Below, one piece after another: positions 1 through 6,381 of a DNA stretch of 9,077 bases (position 1 is the stretch's first letter; each line of letters begins with the position of its first letter). The notes beneath the pieces were generated by a model, which worked only from the letters and a program-made list of their open reading frames with translations, did not search any database and was not told the DNA's origin. Source of the stretch: Campylobacterota bacterium (GTDB lineage: Bacteria; Campylobacterota; Campylobacteria; Campylobacterales; SZUA-545); NCBI GenBank assembly GCA_025997415.1, contig BNUO01000078.1:1-9077 (forward strand). The letters are read 5' to 3'. Both the position numbers and the translations under genes were made by a program.

Positions 1-200
1 TCTCTGATGCGATCGATGAAATATCAAACGCTCTTAAAGAGCAGAGCCTTGCTAGTCAAGACATTGCTAGAAATGTTGAATCGATCGCACAGATGACCGA
101 CAAGAACAGCGACTCTGCCAATAGCGCCGCTAAAGGAGCTCAACGATTAGGAGAGCTGTCAGGAGAGGTGCAGAACACCCTATCACAGTTTAAGGTGTGA
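1..200 (+). CDS. Methyl-accepting chemotaxis protein, 3' end only
   Basis: This is the last 65 codons of an MCP gene cut by the left window edge, read in the frame of codons starting at position 3 and ending at TGA 198-200. The translation ([14 protein letters not shown]..., then [19 protein letters not shown]..., ending LSQFKV) aligns without gaps to the C-terminus of the complete MCP at 633-2606. It belongs to the descending helix of the cytoplasmic MCP signalling coiled coil, which in this family passes ligand signals to CheA/CheW. Most of the roughly 39 nucleotide differences from the second copy over 198 nt are synonymous, but there are real substitutions such as LA versus SA and IARN versus IERN. 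It is therefore a diverged paralogue under purifying selection, not a fresh duplicate. There is no aromatic CheR/CheB-tethering pentapeptide at the end. The sensor domain lies outside the window, so its ligand class is unknown. Confidence 0.9.
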   Translation, partial: SDAIDEISNALKEQSLASQDIARNVESIAQMTDKNSDSANSAAKGAQRLGELSGEVQNTLSQFKV

Positions 201-352
201 TCTAAGGGCTTGTGCTTTTGCGCGGGTACTGTGTCAGGCTTCACTTGCGTTGCTTTGGGGCAGGCGTTTTAGCCTAGCCCCTTCGCAACTTGTTCGCCTT
301 CCTTGCCCCCGCACAAAATCCCTGCGCCCAAACGCCTTGCTTGACCTTGACG
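198..352. repeat. Intergenic repeat block, copy 1 (post-MCP element)
   Basis: This block starts at the MCP stop codon and runs to the CCTTGACG near 352. It matches positions 2604-2758 with no gaps and 4 differences (at 222, 245, 306 and 339). It holds a strong stem-loop at 249-289. A possible outer helix pairs TTTTGCGCGGG (216-226) with CCCGCACAAAA (308-318), with one mismatch. An open frame starting with TTG at 250 crosses it, but nothing suggests it is translated: there is no convincing ribosome binding site and the frame runs on through palindromic repeats. The block could be a structured RNA element in the MCP 3' untranslated region, a repetitive element, or a region homogenised by recombination. 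Confidence 0.8.
249..289. repeat. 41-nt stem-loop in repeat block, copy 1
   Basis: The stem is GTTGC (249-253) with GCAAC (285-289), then a 3x3 internal loop (TTT/TTC), then GGGGC (257-261) with GCCCC (277-281), a bulged A at 276, then AGGC (262-265) with GCCT (272-275), closed by the loop GTTTTA. That gives 14 base pairs in total. It is not followed by a T-run, so it is not a standard intrinsic terminator. Confidence 0.75.
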
Positions 353-388
353 CGAACAACGGCAAAAAGCGATTCGCGCACGAATGTC

Positions 389-409
389 ATTGCGGGCTTG
401 ACCCGCAAT
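389..409. repeat. Short hairpin repeat of the TCATTGCGGGCTTGACCCGCAATC type
   Basis: ATTGCGGG (389-396) and CCCGCAAT (402-409) form a perfect 8-bp stem around the loop CTTGA, preceded by TGTC. I recognise this from general knowledge as a short palindromic repeat seen in unrelated bacterial genomes. It is present only in the first intergenic region; the second has no equivalent at the matching place. Confidence 0.7.
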
Positions 410-436
410 CTCGTCTGTCATTCCGTGCGCTCCCCT

Positions 437-506
437 CTGTCATTCTGAACGAAGTGAAGAATTTAAATGCAAACACAGATACTTCGGCTTCGCCTCAGTA
501 TGACAG
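437..506. repeat. Imperfect palindromic element (TGTCATTCTGA family), copy 1
   Basis: The left arm at 437-463 begins CTGTCATTCTGAACGAAG. The right arm at 477-506 is its imperfect reverse complement, reading AGATACTTCGG...CAGTATGACAG. A 13-nt centre separates the arms. The layout is that of a non-coding palindromic repeat (REP/BIME-like or small MITE-like). The equivalent element in the second intergenic region is at 2825-2894 and keeps better complementarity. Confidence 0.7.
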
Positions 507-516
507 GGCGTTGCAT

Positions 517-555
517 TGTCATTCTGAGGGAGTGCAACGACCGAAGAATCTCGTC
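517..555. repeat. Half-palindrome repeat unit of the same family, copy 1
   Basis: TGTCATTCTGAG is followed by a short variable segment (GGAGTGCAACGACC) and then GAAGAATCTCGTC. It is a solitary unit in the same orientation as the left arm of the element at 437-506. Its counterpart at 2905-2956 has a different, longer variable centre. Confidence 0.6.
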
Positions 556-632
556 TTTTCGCCAAGTGTGATTTCTTAAGTCGCCGAGTTGTAGCATATT
601 GCCAATCTTCAACGCTTGGGAGCTTTAATATC

Positions 633-2606
633 GTGAGTTATATAACACCCGGAAAAACAATTCGCTCAAAGATGATTATGATTGTCTTTTTTACGGTACT
701 GGTTCTTGGTATTGCCGTGATCGGTATCTCGATCAACACATACAATGGATACAAAACCTTGCAGGTTTCCGAAGTTCGTTCGCTGGTTACACTTGAGAGC
801 GCTCGTATCAAAGGTATCATTCAGGCGTTGCAGAGCAATGTCCGAGAGTTGGCGCTTTCGGGTGAAATCCTGTACAGAAGCGGATCGATAAAAGATACGC
901 AATGGGGCTGGCACGCCATTTCCAACAACTTCAAAATCAACACTCTGGCGATCGGGGGCGGTATCTGGTTTGAGCCGTATGCCGCCGATCCAGCAAAGGA
1001 GTTGAGCTGTTACTATGCGTATATTGAGGGCGACAAGGTTATTACAGACGAGAGCTTTGAGAGTGCCGACTACAACTACCCCAAGCAAGATTGGTATGTC
1101 GCCATCAAAAGCAGTCTTGCAAACACGCCCGGTCGCGTGGTCTGGACAGAGCCATACATCGATGACGCAGGCACGCACGCGCTGATGACTAGCGTTGGAA
1201 GCGGCGTATATGACAGCAGAGGGCGTTTTGTGGGTATGGCGACTCTCGACTGGCAGTTGGACGCCATTACGGAGGCGATCGCCGCGCTGCGTCCTACGAA
1301 AAACAGCTTCGCTCTGTTTGCCGACCTTGAACACAACACGGTTCTGGGTTCAACCGATCAGGGCGCAGACTCTACGGGCACACTTGCTAAAGTCTCTTGG
1401 TTTAATGCAAACGCCCCCTTTGAGCGGGAGCTTCTGTATAACGGCGTGCGCTATCTCTCGTTTTTTGAAAAGTTGGATAACGGCATGGTGATCGCGGTCA
1501 ATGTGCCCGTAGATGAGCTATTTAGCGCTACCACCCAATCCCTGATCTACACCGTGTTGGTGCTTGCGCTCACCGCCATTGTTGTCGTTGTTGTTACTTG
1601 GTTGCTGCTCGATCGTTTCGTTACCAAGCGGCTCTCCAAACTCACGGACGGCGTAACAGAGATCGCGCAGGGTGTCCTGACCCACAGGCTCGACGAGTCT
1701 CATCAGGACGAGATAGGCGAGATGGTGCTGGCGTTTAACTTGATGATGGACAAGTTGCAAGCCTCGTTCAAAAACATTCTTGCAAGCGTTCATCAAGTCA
1801 ATGACGAAGTCGCCTCATTCTCCAAAGCCGCCGAATCGGTTGCCTCTGGTTCGCAGGTTCAGAGCGCGGGCACATCATCTGTGGCGGCGAGCGTTGAGGA
1901 GATGACGGCAAGCATTAGCACCGTGTCCAATAGCGCAACAGACGCGCAGAAGATGGCTCAAGAGGCGGGCGAGGTGAGTCGTCAGGGCAGAGCAATCCTA
2001 GAGAAAACCACTAACGAGATGAGTTCAACGGTGGAGGTTGTGGCGCAAACTTCGCATGTGATTCAGACGCTTGGCGAAGAATCAAGGCAGATTAGCAGCG
2101 TGGTTCAGGTGATCAAGGATGTAGCCGATCAGACCAATTTGCTCGCTTTGAATGCGGCGATCGAAGCGGCGAGAGCGGGCGATCAGGGGCGCGGTTTTGC
2201 GGTTGTGGCGGACGAGGTGCGCAAGCTTGCGGAACGAACGGCAAAGTCGATCGACGATATTACGATGATGATCAGCAAGATTCAAGCAAGTGCTAACGAA
2301 GCCGTTGAGGAGATGGACAAGGTGGTGCGGCAGGTGGAGCAGGGGCAGAAGCTCACCCAAGAAGCCGGCGCGAAAATGCACACCATCAGCGATCAGTCAA
2401 GCAAGGTTTCCAAAGCGATCGACGAGATTTCCAACGCGCTCAGAGAGCAAAGCTCGGCAAGCCAAGATATTGAACGAAATGTCGAATCGATCGCACAGAT
2501 GACCGACAAAAACAGCGACTCTGCCAATAGTGCGGCAAAGGGCGCTAAACGACTAGGAGAGCTGTCGGGCGAAGTGCAGAATACACTCTCGCAATTCAAA
2601 GTGTGA
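633..2606 (+). CDS. Methyl-accepting chemotaxis protein with periplasmic dCache-type sensor
   Basis: This is a transmembrane chemoreceptor of 657 residues. A short cytoplasmic N-terminus is followed by TM1 (about residues 14-34) and a large periplasmic sensor (about 35-302). The sensor has Cache features: DWY at 153-155, WTEPYID at 171-177, then a [17 protein letters not shown] strand region. TM2 spans about 303-326 and ends before [12 protein letters not shown] covers about 327-380, and the MCP signalling domain runs to the end. The hairpin tip (about 497-525) has the family motif [18 protein letters not shown] and [18 protein letters not shown]. By family knowledge it binds a small ligand outside the inner membrane and controls CheA through CheW; the ligand cannot be read from sequence. 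The start is GTG at 633, supported by GGGAG about 10 nt upstream; an ATG at 672 would cut into the segment before TM1. No CheR/CheB-tethering pentapeptide is present. It is paralogous to the truncated MCP to its left. Confidence 0.95.
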   Translation: MSYITPGKTIRSKMIMIVFFTVLVLGIAVIGISINTYNGYKTLQVSEVRSLVTLESARIKGIIQALQSNVRELALSGEILYRSGSIKDTQWGWHAISNNFKINTLAIGGGIWFEPYAADPAKELSCYYAYIEGDKVITDESFESADYNYPKQDWYVAIKSSLANTPGRVVWTEPYIDDAGTHALMTSVGSGVYDSRGRFVGMATLDWQLDAITEAIAALRPTKNSFALFADLEHNTVLGSTDQGADSTGTLAKVSWFNANAPFERELLYNGVRYLSFFEKLDNGMVIAVNVPVDELFSATTQSLIYTVLVLALTAIVVVVVTWLLLDRFVTKRLSKLTDGVTEIAQGVLTHRLDESHQDEIGEMVLAFNLMMDKLQASFKNILASVHQVNDEVASFSKAAESVASGSQVQSAGTSSVAASVEEMTASISTVSNSATDAQKMAQEAGEVSRQGRAILEKTTNEMSSTVEVVAQTSHVIQTLGEESRQISSVVQVIKDVADQTNLLALNAAIEAARAGDQGRGFAVVADEVRKLAERTAKSIDDITMMISKIQASANEAVEEMDKVVRQVEQGQKLTQEAGAKMHTISDQSSKVSKAIDEISNALREQSSASQDIERNVESIAQMTDKNSDSANSAAKGAKRLGELSGEVQNTLSQFKV

Positions 2607-2758
2607 TCTAAGGGCTTGTGCTTTTGCACGGGTACTGTGTCAGGCTTCACATGCGTTGCTTTGGGGCAGGCGTTTTAGCCTAGCCCCTTCGCAACTTGTT
2701 CGCCTTCCTTGTCCCCGCACAAAATCCCTGCGCCCAAACGCCTTCCTTGACCTTGACG
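2604..2758. repeat. Intergenic repeat block, copy 2 (post-MCP element)
   Basis: This is the second copy of the block at 198-352, again starting exactly at an MCP stop codon and matching except at 4 positions. In this copy GTGC-TTTT-GCAC (2618-2629) forms a small perfect hairpin, extended by G-T and C-G pairs to 7 bp. The base change at 2628 that perfects this local hairpin weakens the alternative long-range helix available in copy 1. An open frame starting with TTG at 2656 runs through it and is judged spurious. Confidence 0.8.
2655..2695. repeat. 41-nt stem-loop in repeat block, copy 2
   Basis: It is identical in sequence to the stem-loop at 249-289: outer stem GTTGC/GCAAC, inner stem GGGGC/GCCCC plus AGGC/GCCT with one bulged A, loop GTTTTA. 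No T-run follows. Its full identity between copies fits conservation of the fold, but it lies in a block that is nearly identical anyway. Confidence 0.75.
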
Positions 2759-2771
2759 AAAATCCCTGCGC
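2721..2771. repeat. 13-bp direct repeat AAAATCCCTGCGC
   Basis: AAAATCCCTGCGC occurs at 2721-2733 and again at 2759-2771. The first intergenic region has it only once (315-327). The second occurrence sits exactly where the two intergenic copies stop aligning, so a slippage or recombination event between short direct repeats probably separates the copies here. Confidence 0.7.
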
Positions 2772-2824
2772 GATCAGCGGCAAAAAGCGAGCGGCGTACG
2801 GGCGTGTCATTCTGAACGCCCCCT

Positions 2825-2894
2825 CTGTCATTCTGAGCGCAGCGAAGAATCTCAAGACAAACAGAGATACTTCGGCTACGCCTCAGTATGACAG
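2825..2894. repeat. Imperfect palindromic element (TGTCATTCTGA family), copy 2
   Basis: The left arm at 2825-2853 starts CTGTCATTCTGAGCGCAGCG and the right arm at 2864-2894 ends CAGTATGACAG. The arms are inverted repeats of about 29-31 nt with a handful of mismatches, separated by a 10-nt spacer. The left arm matches the TCATTCTGAGCGAAGCGAAGAATC-type repeat known to recur in many unrelated bacterial genomes. A partial extra unit TGTCATTCTGAACG lies just upstream, at about 2805-2818. Confidence 0.75.
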
Positions 2895-2904
2895 GGCGTT
2901 GCAT

Positions 2905-2956
2905 TGTCATTCTGAGCAATCCCTCGCGATAGTAGCGAGGGACGGACGAAGAATCT
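2905..2956. repeat. Repeat unit with inserted hairpin, copy 2
   Basis: TGTCATTCTGAG (2905-2916) and GAAGAATCT (about 2949-2957) are the conserved ends of the family. Between them lies a perfect hairpin TCCCTCGC (2920-2927) / GCGAGGGA (2935-2942) with loop GATAGTA. The matching unit in the first intergenic region has an unrelated 14-nt centre, so the centres have been exchanged while the ends stayed. Confidence 0.65.
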
Positions 2957-2964
2957 ATTCGTGG

Positions 2965-2985
2965 GTTTCCTTTTGGTAAGGAAAC
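2965..2985. repeat. Perfect 8-bp inverted repeat upstream of the S10 promoter
   Basis: GTTTCCTT (2965-2972) and AAGGAAAC (2978-2985) are separated by TTGGT. The repeat lies 17 nt upstream of the proposed -35 box of rpsJ. It has no T-run on either strand, so a terminator is unlikely. It could be a protein-binding site or simply another small palindrome at the edge of the repeat cluster. Confidence 0.5.
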
Positions 2986-3002
2986 AAAACTTCGTTTGAC
3001 CC

Positions 3003-3031
3003 TTGATTTTACGCGCACGACTGGCTACAAT
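3003..3031 (+). promoter_or_regulatory. Probable sigma70 promoter of the S10 operon
   Basis: TTGATT (3003-3008) and TACAAT (3026-3031) are separated by 17 nt; the -10 box matches TATAAT at 5 of 6 positions. A second -35-like TTGACC at 2996-3001 would give an overlong 24-nt spacer. Transcription should start near 3038, leaving a leader of about 85 nt before rpsJ. It is the best promoter-like sequence between the repeats and rpsJ and sits where the operon needs one. Confidence 0.6.
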
Positions 3032-3122
3032 CGCGCTTCCATTTTCGGAAAGCTCTCATTACAAATCGGGCATAAACCCGCTTGGCAAGAGGTTTCTTAC
3101 TCCAAAAAGGACGACTGCTGTT

Positions 3123-3440
3123 ATGGAAAAAATACGCCTCAAGCTAAAGGCTTACGACCATCGTGTCCTCGACAAGTCGGTTTTGGCGATCACGGATGCA
3201 GTAAAGCGCTCAGGCGCAGAGCTGATCGGTCCCGTGCCGCTGCCAACCAAGATTCGTCGCTACACGGTCTTGCGCTCTCCGCATGTCAATAAAGACTCGC
3301 GCGAGCAGTTTGAAATTCGCGTTCATTCGCGTATGATAGACATTGTTTTCGCTACGGGCGATACCGTTGATTCGCTGATGAAACTCGACCTCGCTCCGGA
3401 AGTTGATGTCGAAGTGCGATCGATGAACCAAAAGGCGTAA
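3123..3440 (+). CDS. rpsJ: 30S ribosomal protein S10
   Basis: The 105-residue product is the small-subunit head protein S10, which in other bacteria also works with NusB in antitermination. The protein reads [19 protein letters not shown], and includes the family core [26 protein letters not shown] and the end [14 protein letters not shown]. The start is ATG 3123, which gives the canonical N-terminus and has AAAAAGGA 11 nt upstream. A longer frame from TTG 3003 is rejected because it would start within the promoter and add residues no S10 has. It is first in the S10 operon, as in other bacteria. The next start lies 3 nt after its stop. Confidence 0.98.
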   Translation: MEKIRLKLKAYDHRVLDKSVLAITDAVKRSGAELIGPVPLPTKIRRYTVLRSPHVNKDSREQFEIRVHSRMIDIVFATGDTVDSLMKLDLAPEVDVEVRSMNQKA

Positions 3441-3443
3441 CCG

Positions 3444-4022
3444 ATGGAATACATAGTTAAAAAAATCGGTATGAGCCGCACACTCGGCGCTGTTTCTACC
3501 GCTGTTACCCTCCTTAAAGTTAGCGAACTCAAGTTTGTCGCGCCCTCTGTCGAAGGCAAGGCGATCGCTGCGTACGCAAACGGCAAGCGGATCAACAAGG
3601 CGATTCAGGGCGTTCAGAAAAAACATTCGCTTTCCAAAGAGTTTAACCGTTTCGCAACGATCGAATCTGACGGCGCAGCCAGCGGCGATCAAGATTTGAG
3701 CGCATTGACGGCGGGTACGATTCTCAAAGCCTCTTTCAACACCAAAGGTCGCGGCTTTACGGGTCTGATCAAACGGTGGAACTTCCAAGGCGGTCCCGGC
3801 GCACACGGTAGCCGATTTCACCGCACAGGCGGATCGATCGGTAACCGTGAAGAGCCGGGTCGCGTCATCAAAGGTAAGAAGATGGCGGGTCATTACGGCA
3901 ACGAGATTCAGACGATCAAGAGCGAAGTGTTGAGCTTCGATCCAGAAAACAAGATCCTCGTCGTCAAGGGGAGTATCCCCGGCGCAAACGGCGCACTGGG
4001 TCGCGTAAAGGTTGTTAAATGA
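3444..4022 (+). CDS. rplC: 50S ribosomal protein L3
   Basis: The 192-residue product L3 binds 23S rRNA early in 50S assembly and reaches toward the peptidyl transferase centre. The N-terminal barrel begins [13 protein letters not shown]. The conserved extension at about residues 110-155 reads [22 protein letters not shown], then HRTGGSIGN and [14 protein letters not shown]. In E. coli, Gln150 in GQNQTPG is methylated by PrmB; the aligned segment here is GNREEPG, so that position is Glu. From memory Glu or similar is usual in Campylobacterota, which would fit absence of this modification. The TGA stop overlaps the rplD start in ATGA, suggesting translational coupling. Confidence 0.98.
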   Translation: MEYIVKKIGMSRTLGAVSTAVTLLKVSELKFVAPSVEGKAIAAYANGKRINKAIQGVQKKHSLSKEFNRFATIESDGAASGDQDLSALTAGTILKASFNTKGRGFTGLIKRWNFQGGPGAHGSRFHRTGGSIGNREEPGRVIKGKKMAGHYGNEIQTIKSEVLSFDPENKILVVKGSIPGANGALGRVKVVK

Positions 4023-4633
4023 GTAAAGCCACACTACTAAACGCTCAGTACGAAAAAGCGGGCGAAGTCGCTCTGCCGGAGTCATACGAGAGCATTAGCG
4101 AGCAAAATCTCTATCTCTATGCCAAATCATTTTTGGGTTCGATCCGTCAAAACGGCGCGCACACCAAAACCAGAGCGGCAGTCAGCGGTACAGACAAGAA
4201 ACCGTTCGCACAAAAAGGCGGCGGTCGCGGTCGTCAAGGTTCGCTAAAAGGTCCTACATTTGTTGGCGGCGGCGTGGCGTTTGGTCCAAAAAACACCCGC
4301 AACTACAACCAAAAAGTAAACAAAAAGCAGAAACGGCTGGCGCTTTTGTATGTACTCAACAAAAAAGCGAGCGAAGGCTCTTTGCTGGTTGTCGATTCGT
4401 TGGATATTGAAAGCGGCAAAACCAAGAGCGCGGCGCAGATCGCAAAGAAACTCGCTCCACGCGACGGACTTTTTGTCGTTACGAGTATCAACGAAAAGAG
4501 CTATCTAGCCTTTAGAAACCTATCGGCTTACTACCTAGCCGAAGTAGGCGAAATCAACGCTTATATAGCGGCGAGTTACCGTGTTATCGTGATCGAAAAA
4601 GCGGCGCTCGAACAAATCACTAAAGAGGACTGA
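4019..4633 (+). CDS. rplD: 50S ribosomal protein L4
   Basis: The 204-residue product is L4, whose extended loop lines the peptide exit tunnel near the macrolide-binding region. The loop is clear at about residues 54-103: [22 protein letters not shown], then [10 protein letters not shown] and [13 protein letters not shown]. The C-terminal part has the usual LLVVDSLDI and DGLFVVT strands. In E. coli L4 also represses its own operon through the S10 leader; no equivalent leader structure is evident here, so that regulation cannot be assumed. It overlaps rplC by 4 nt, and rplW starts 1 nt after its stop. Confidence 0.97.
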   Translation: MSKATLLNAQYEKAGEVALPESYESISEQNLYLYAKSFLGSIRQNGAHTKTRAAVSGTDKKPFAQKGGGRGRQGSLKGPTFVGGGVAFGPKNTRNYNQKVNKKQKRLALLYVLNKKASEGSLLVVDSLDIESGKTKSAAQIAKKLAPRDGLFVVTSINEKSYLAFRNLSAYYLAEVGEINAYIAASYRVIVIEKAALEQITKED

Positions 4634-4634
4634 G

Positions 4635-4916
4635 ATGGCGGACATTACCGATATCAAATCCATTCTCTATACCGAAAAGACTCTATCTTTGCAAGAAAAG
4701 GGCGTTGTCGTTGTACAAACCTCCCCAAAGATGACCAAAGATTCGCTTAGAGAGGTTTTCCGCGTTTATTTCGGCGTGTTGCCCAAGAAGATCAACTCTT
4801 CCAACATTCAAGGCAAAACCAAACGGTTTCGCGGCGTAGCCGGCAAGAGAGACGATCTCAAAAAGTTCTTCGTAACGCTGCCCGATGGCGCGGCGCTCGA
4901 ATCGCTCACGGTGTAA
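4635..4916 (+). CDS. rplW: 50S ribosomal protein L23
   Basis: The 93-residue product is L23 at the exit of the peptide tunnel, where trigger factor and the signal recognition particle dock. Family features are the start [19 protein letters not shown], the core [20 protein letters not shown] and the basic KTKRFRG loop followed by [22 protein letters not shown] at 4622-4629, inside the end of rplD, is the ribosome binding site for ATG 4635. rplB follows after 9 nt. Confidence 0.96.
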   Translation: MADITDIKSILYTEKTLSLQEKGVVVVQTSPKMTKDSLREVFRVYFGVLPKKINSSNIQGKTKRFRGVAGKRDDLKKFFVTLPDGAALESLTV

Positions 4917-4925
4917 GGAGAAACA

Positions 4926-5765
4926 ATGGCACTAAAGACCTACAAACCTTATACTCCGTCCAGACGCTATATGACCGGACTTGACAACAAGGACATCACG
5001 GCAAAGGCAAGCGTGCCAAAGCTGCTGGTGAAACTTTCCGTTACGGCAGGTCGTAACAACAACGGTCGGATCACATCGCGCCACAAAGAGGGCGGGGCAA
5101 AGAAGCTCTACCGCATTATCGACTTCAAACGAAACAAGTTTGGCGTTCCGGGTACGGTTACGGCGATCGAATACGATCCATACCGCAACTGCCGAATCGC
5201 TTTGATCACATACAAAGACGGCGACAAGCGCTACATCATTCAGCCTGACGGTTTGAAGGTTGGCAGCTCGGTTGAAGCGGCGGAAGCGGGACTAGACATC
5301 GTTGTCGGTAACGCTATGAAACTGAAATCAATCCCTGTCGGTACGATCATTCACAACATCGAACTCAAACCCGGCAAGGGCGGACAGCTTGCACGAAGCG
5401 CAGGCGGTTACGCACAGTTGATGGGTCGTGAAGGCAAATACACGATCATTCGTCTGCCTAGCGGCGAAGTGCGGCATATCCTCTCGGAATGTATCGCTTC
5501 GATCGGTGTGGTTGGCAATGCCGAGATCGCAAATCGCGTCATCGGCAAAGCAGGACGCGCTCGCTATATGGGCATTCGCCCGCAGACACGAGGTTCGGCG
5601 ATGAACCCGATCGACCACCCACACGGCGGCGGCGAGGGCAAATCCAACGGTCATAGACCTCCTGTTTCTCCTTGGGGACAACAGTGCAAGGGTCTGAAAA
5701 CCCGCAAAAAATCCAAAGCGTCGAACAAGTACATCATTACTCGCCGCAAAAAAGGTGTGAGGTAA
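4926..5765 (+). CDS. rplB: 50S ribosomal protein L2
   Basis: The 279-residue product is L2, needed for subunit association and peptidyl transferase centre assembly. The N-terminus [18 protein letters not shown] and the RNA-binding part [20 protein letters not shown] match the family. The hallmark C-terminal motif [21 protein letters not shown] is intact, with HPH at residues 231-233. The tail after it ([25 protein letters not shown]) is Campylobacterota-like. Length is close to the 273 residues of E. coli L2. GGAG at 4917-4920 precedes ATG 4926. The next gene starts 3 nt after the stop. Confidence 0.98.
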   Translation: MALKTYKPYTPSRRYMTGLDNKDITAKASVPKLLVKLSVTAGRNNNGRITSRHKEGGAKKLYRIIDFKRNKFGVPGTVTAIEYDPYRNCRIALITYKDGDKRYIIQPDGLKVGSSVEAAEAGLDIVVGNAMKLKSIPVGTIIHNIELKPGKGGQLARSAGGYAQLMGREGKYTIIRLPSGEVRHILSECIASIGVVGNAEIANRVIGKAGRARYMGIRPQTRGSAMNPIDHPHGGGEGKSNGHRPPVSPWGQQCKGLKTRKKSKASNKYIITRRKKGVR

Positions 5766-5768
5766 GCC

Positions 5769-6050
5769 ATGGCACGATCAACAAAAAAGGGACCCTTTAT
5801 CGACGATCACTTGAGCAAAAAAGTGGTTAAGGCAAAGAAAGAGAACTCCAGCAAGCCGATCAAAACTTGGTCGCGCCGCAGCACGATCAGCCCAGATTTT
5901 GTGGGACTGACCTTCTTAGTGCATAACGGACGCGATCATGTGGCGGTCTATATTACGGAGAACCATATCGGCTACAAGCTGGGCGAATTCGTTCCCACGC
6001 GCACCTTCCATGGGCACAAGGGCACCGTTCAGAAGAAGATAGGAAAGTAA
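5769..6050 (+). CDS. rpsS: 30S ribosomal protein S19
   Basis: The 93-residue product S19 sits in the 30S head with S13 near the A-site tRNA. It has the canonical start [18 protein letters not shown], then [27 protein letters not shown], and the signature [19 protein letters not shown]. The length is normal for the family. GAGG (5759-5762), overlapping the rplB stop, can serve as ribosome binding site. rplV starts 1 nt after its stop. Confidence 0.97.
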   Translation: MARSTKKGPFIDDHLSKKVVKAKKENSSKPIKTWSRRSTISPDFVGLTFLVHNGRDHVAVYITENHIGYKLGEFVPTRTFHGHKGTVQKKIGK

Positions 6051-6051
6051 G

Positions 6052-6381
6052 ATGAGTAGAGCATTACTGAAATTCGTTCGGCTCTCGCCGACAAAAGCTC
6101 GTCTGATCGCTACTGAAGTTAGCGGTATGAACGCAGAAAAAGCGCTCGCCAGCTTGCAATTTATGCCCAATAAAGCGGCTCGCGTGATCTACAAGGTGAT
6201 CGCCTCCGCTGTGGCAAACTCCGGCTTGGACGCAGCGCAAGCGACGGTTTTGAGCTGCCGCGTGGATAACGGTCCAATTCTGCGCCGTTTTAGCCCCAGA
6301 GCGCGAGGCAGAGCTACGCCCATTCGCAAGCCGACATCGCATATCTTGGTGGAAGTTGAAAAAGAAGAAGGTGGTCGATAA
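6052..6381 (+). CDS. rplV: 50S ribosomal protein L22
   Basis: The 109-residue product L22 contacts all 23S rRNA domains, and its beta-hairpin reaches into the exit tunnel. The protein starts [20 protein letters not shown], has the [20 protein letters not shown] helix, and the tunnel hairpin region [20 protein letters not shown] followed by IRKPTSHI. The length and start agree with the family. AGGAAAG upstream of ATG 6052 is the likely ribosome binding site. The stop and the rpsC start share one base (TAATG). Confidence 0.97.
   Translation: MSRALLKFVRLSPTKARLIATEVSGMNAEKALASLQFMPNKAARVIYKVIASAVANSGLDAAQATVLSCRVDNGPILRRFSPRARGRATPIRKPTSHILVEVEKEEGGR

Larger units (their letters stand above)
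201..632. other. Intergenic region between the two MCP genes
   Basis: This 432-nt gap holds the post-MCP repeat block, one CTTGA-loop hairpin and the palindromic units described separately. About 75 nt of apparently unique sequence follow (556-632). That unique part must contain the signals for the downstream MCP. GGGAG (618-622) is a plausible ribosome binding site, but I see no convincing -35/-10 pair. No gene is supported here. Confidence 0.7.
2607..3122. other. Intergenic region and leader upstream of rpsJ
   Basis: This 516-nt gap holds the second repeat block and palindromic units (to about 2957), the inverted repeat at 2965-2985, the proposed promoter and the S10 leader. In the leader CGGG (3067-3070) can pair with CCCG (3077-3080), a weak 4-bp helix only. 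I see nothing matching the elaborate L4-responsive S10 leader known from E. coli. AAAAAGGA (3104-3111) is the rpsJ ribosome binding site. No protein gene is supported. Confidence 0.7.

Noticed and set aside
250..579. Open frame of 109 codons in the first intergenic region
   Set aside because: It starts with TTG without a clear ribosome binding site and runs through a repeat block and palindromic repeats. The similar frame at 2656-2979 exists because the DNA is repeated, not because of protein conservation; the frames diverge after the shared block.
666..1334. Minus-strand open frame of 222 codons within the MCP gene
   Set aside because: It is a shadow of the MCP coding frame with no recognisable protein features and no supporting context.
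2616..2633. Intrinsic terminator after the MCP gene (GTGC-TTTT-GCAC hairpin)
   Set aside because: No T-run follows the stem (GGTACTGTG instead), so it lacks the second part of a rho-independent terminator.
384..2957. CRISPR-like array from the repeated TGTCATTCTGAG units
   Set aside because: The units are few, irregularly spaced and in mixed orientations; there are no uniform spacers and no cas genes.
2656..2979. Open frame of 107 codons in the second intergenic region
   Set aside because: Same reason. It contains the VILSAAKNL tract, which is the translation of the palindromic repeat and a familiar false protein signal.
3003..3122. N-terminal extension of rpsJ from TTG 3003
   Set aside because: It overlaps the proposed promoter and adds 40 residues absent from S10 proteins; ATG 3123 has a proper ribosome binding site.
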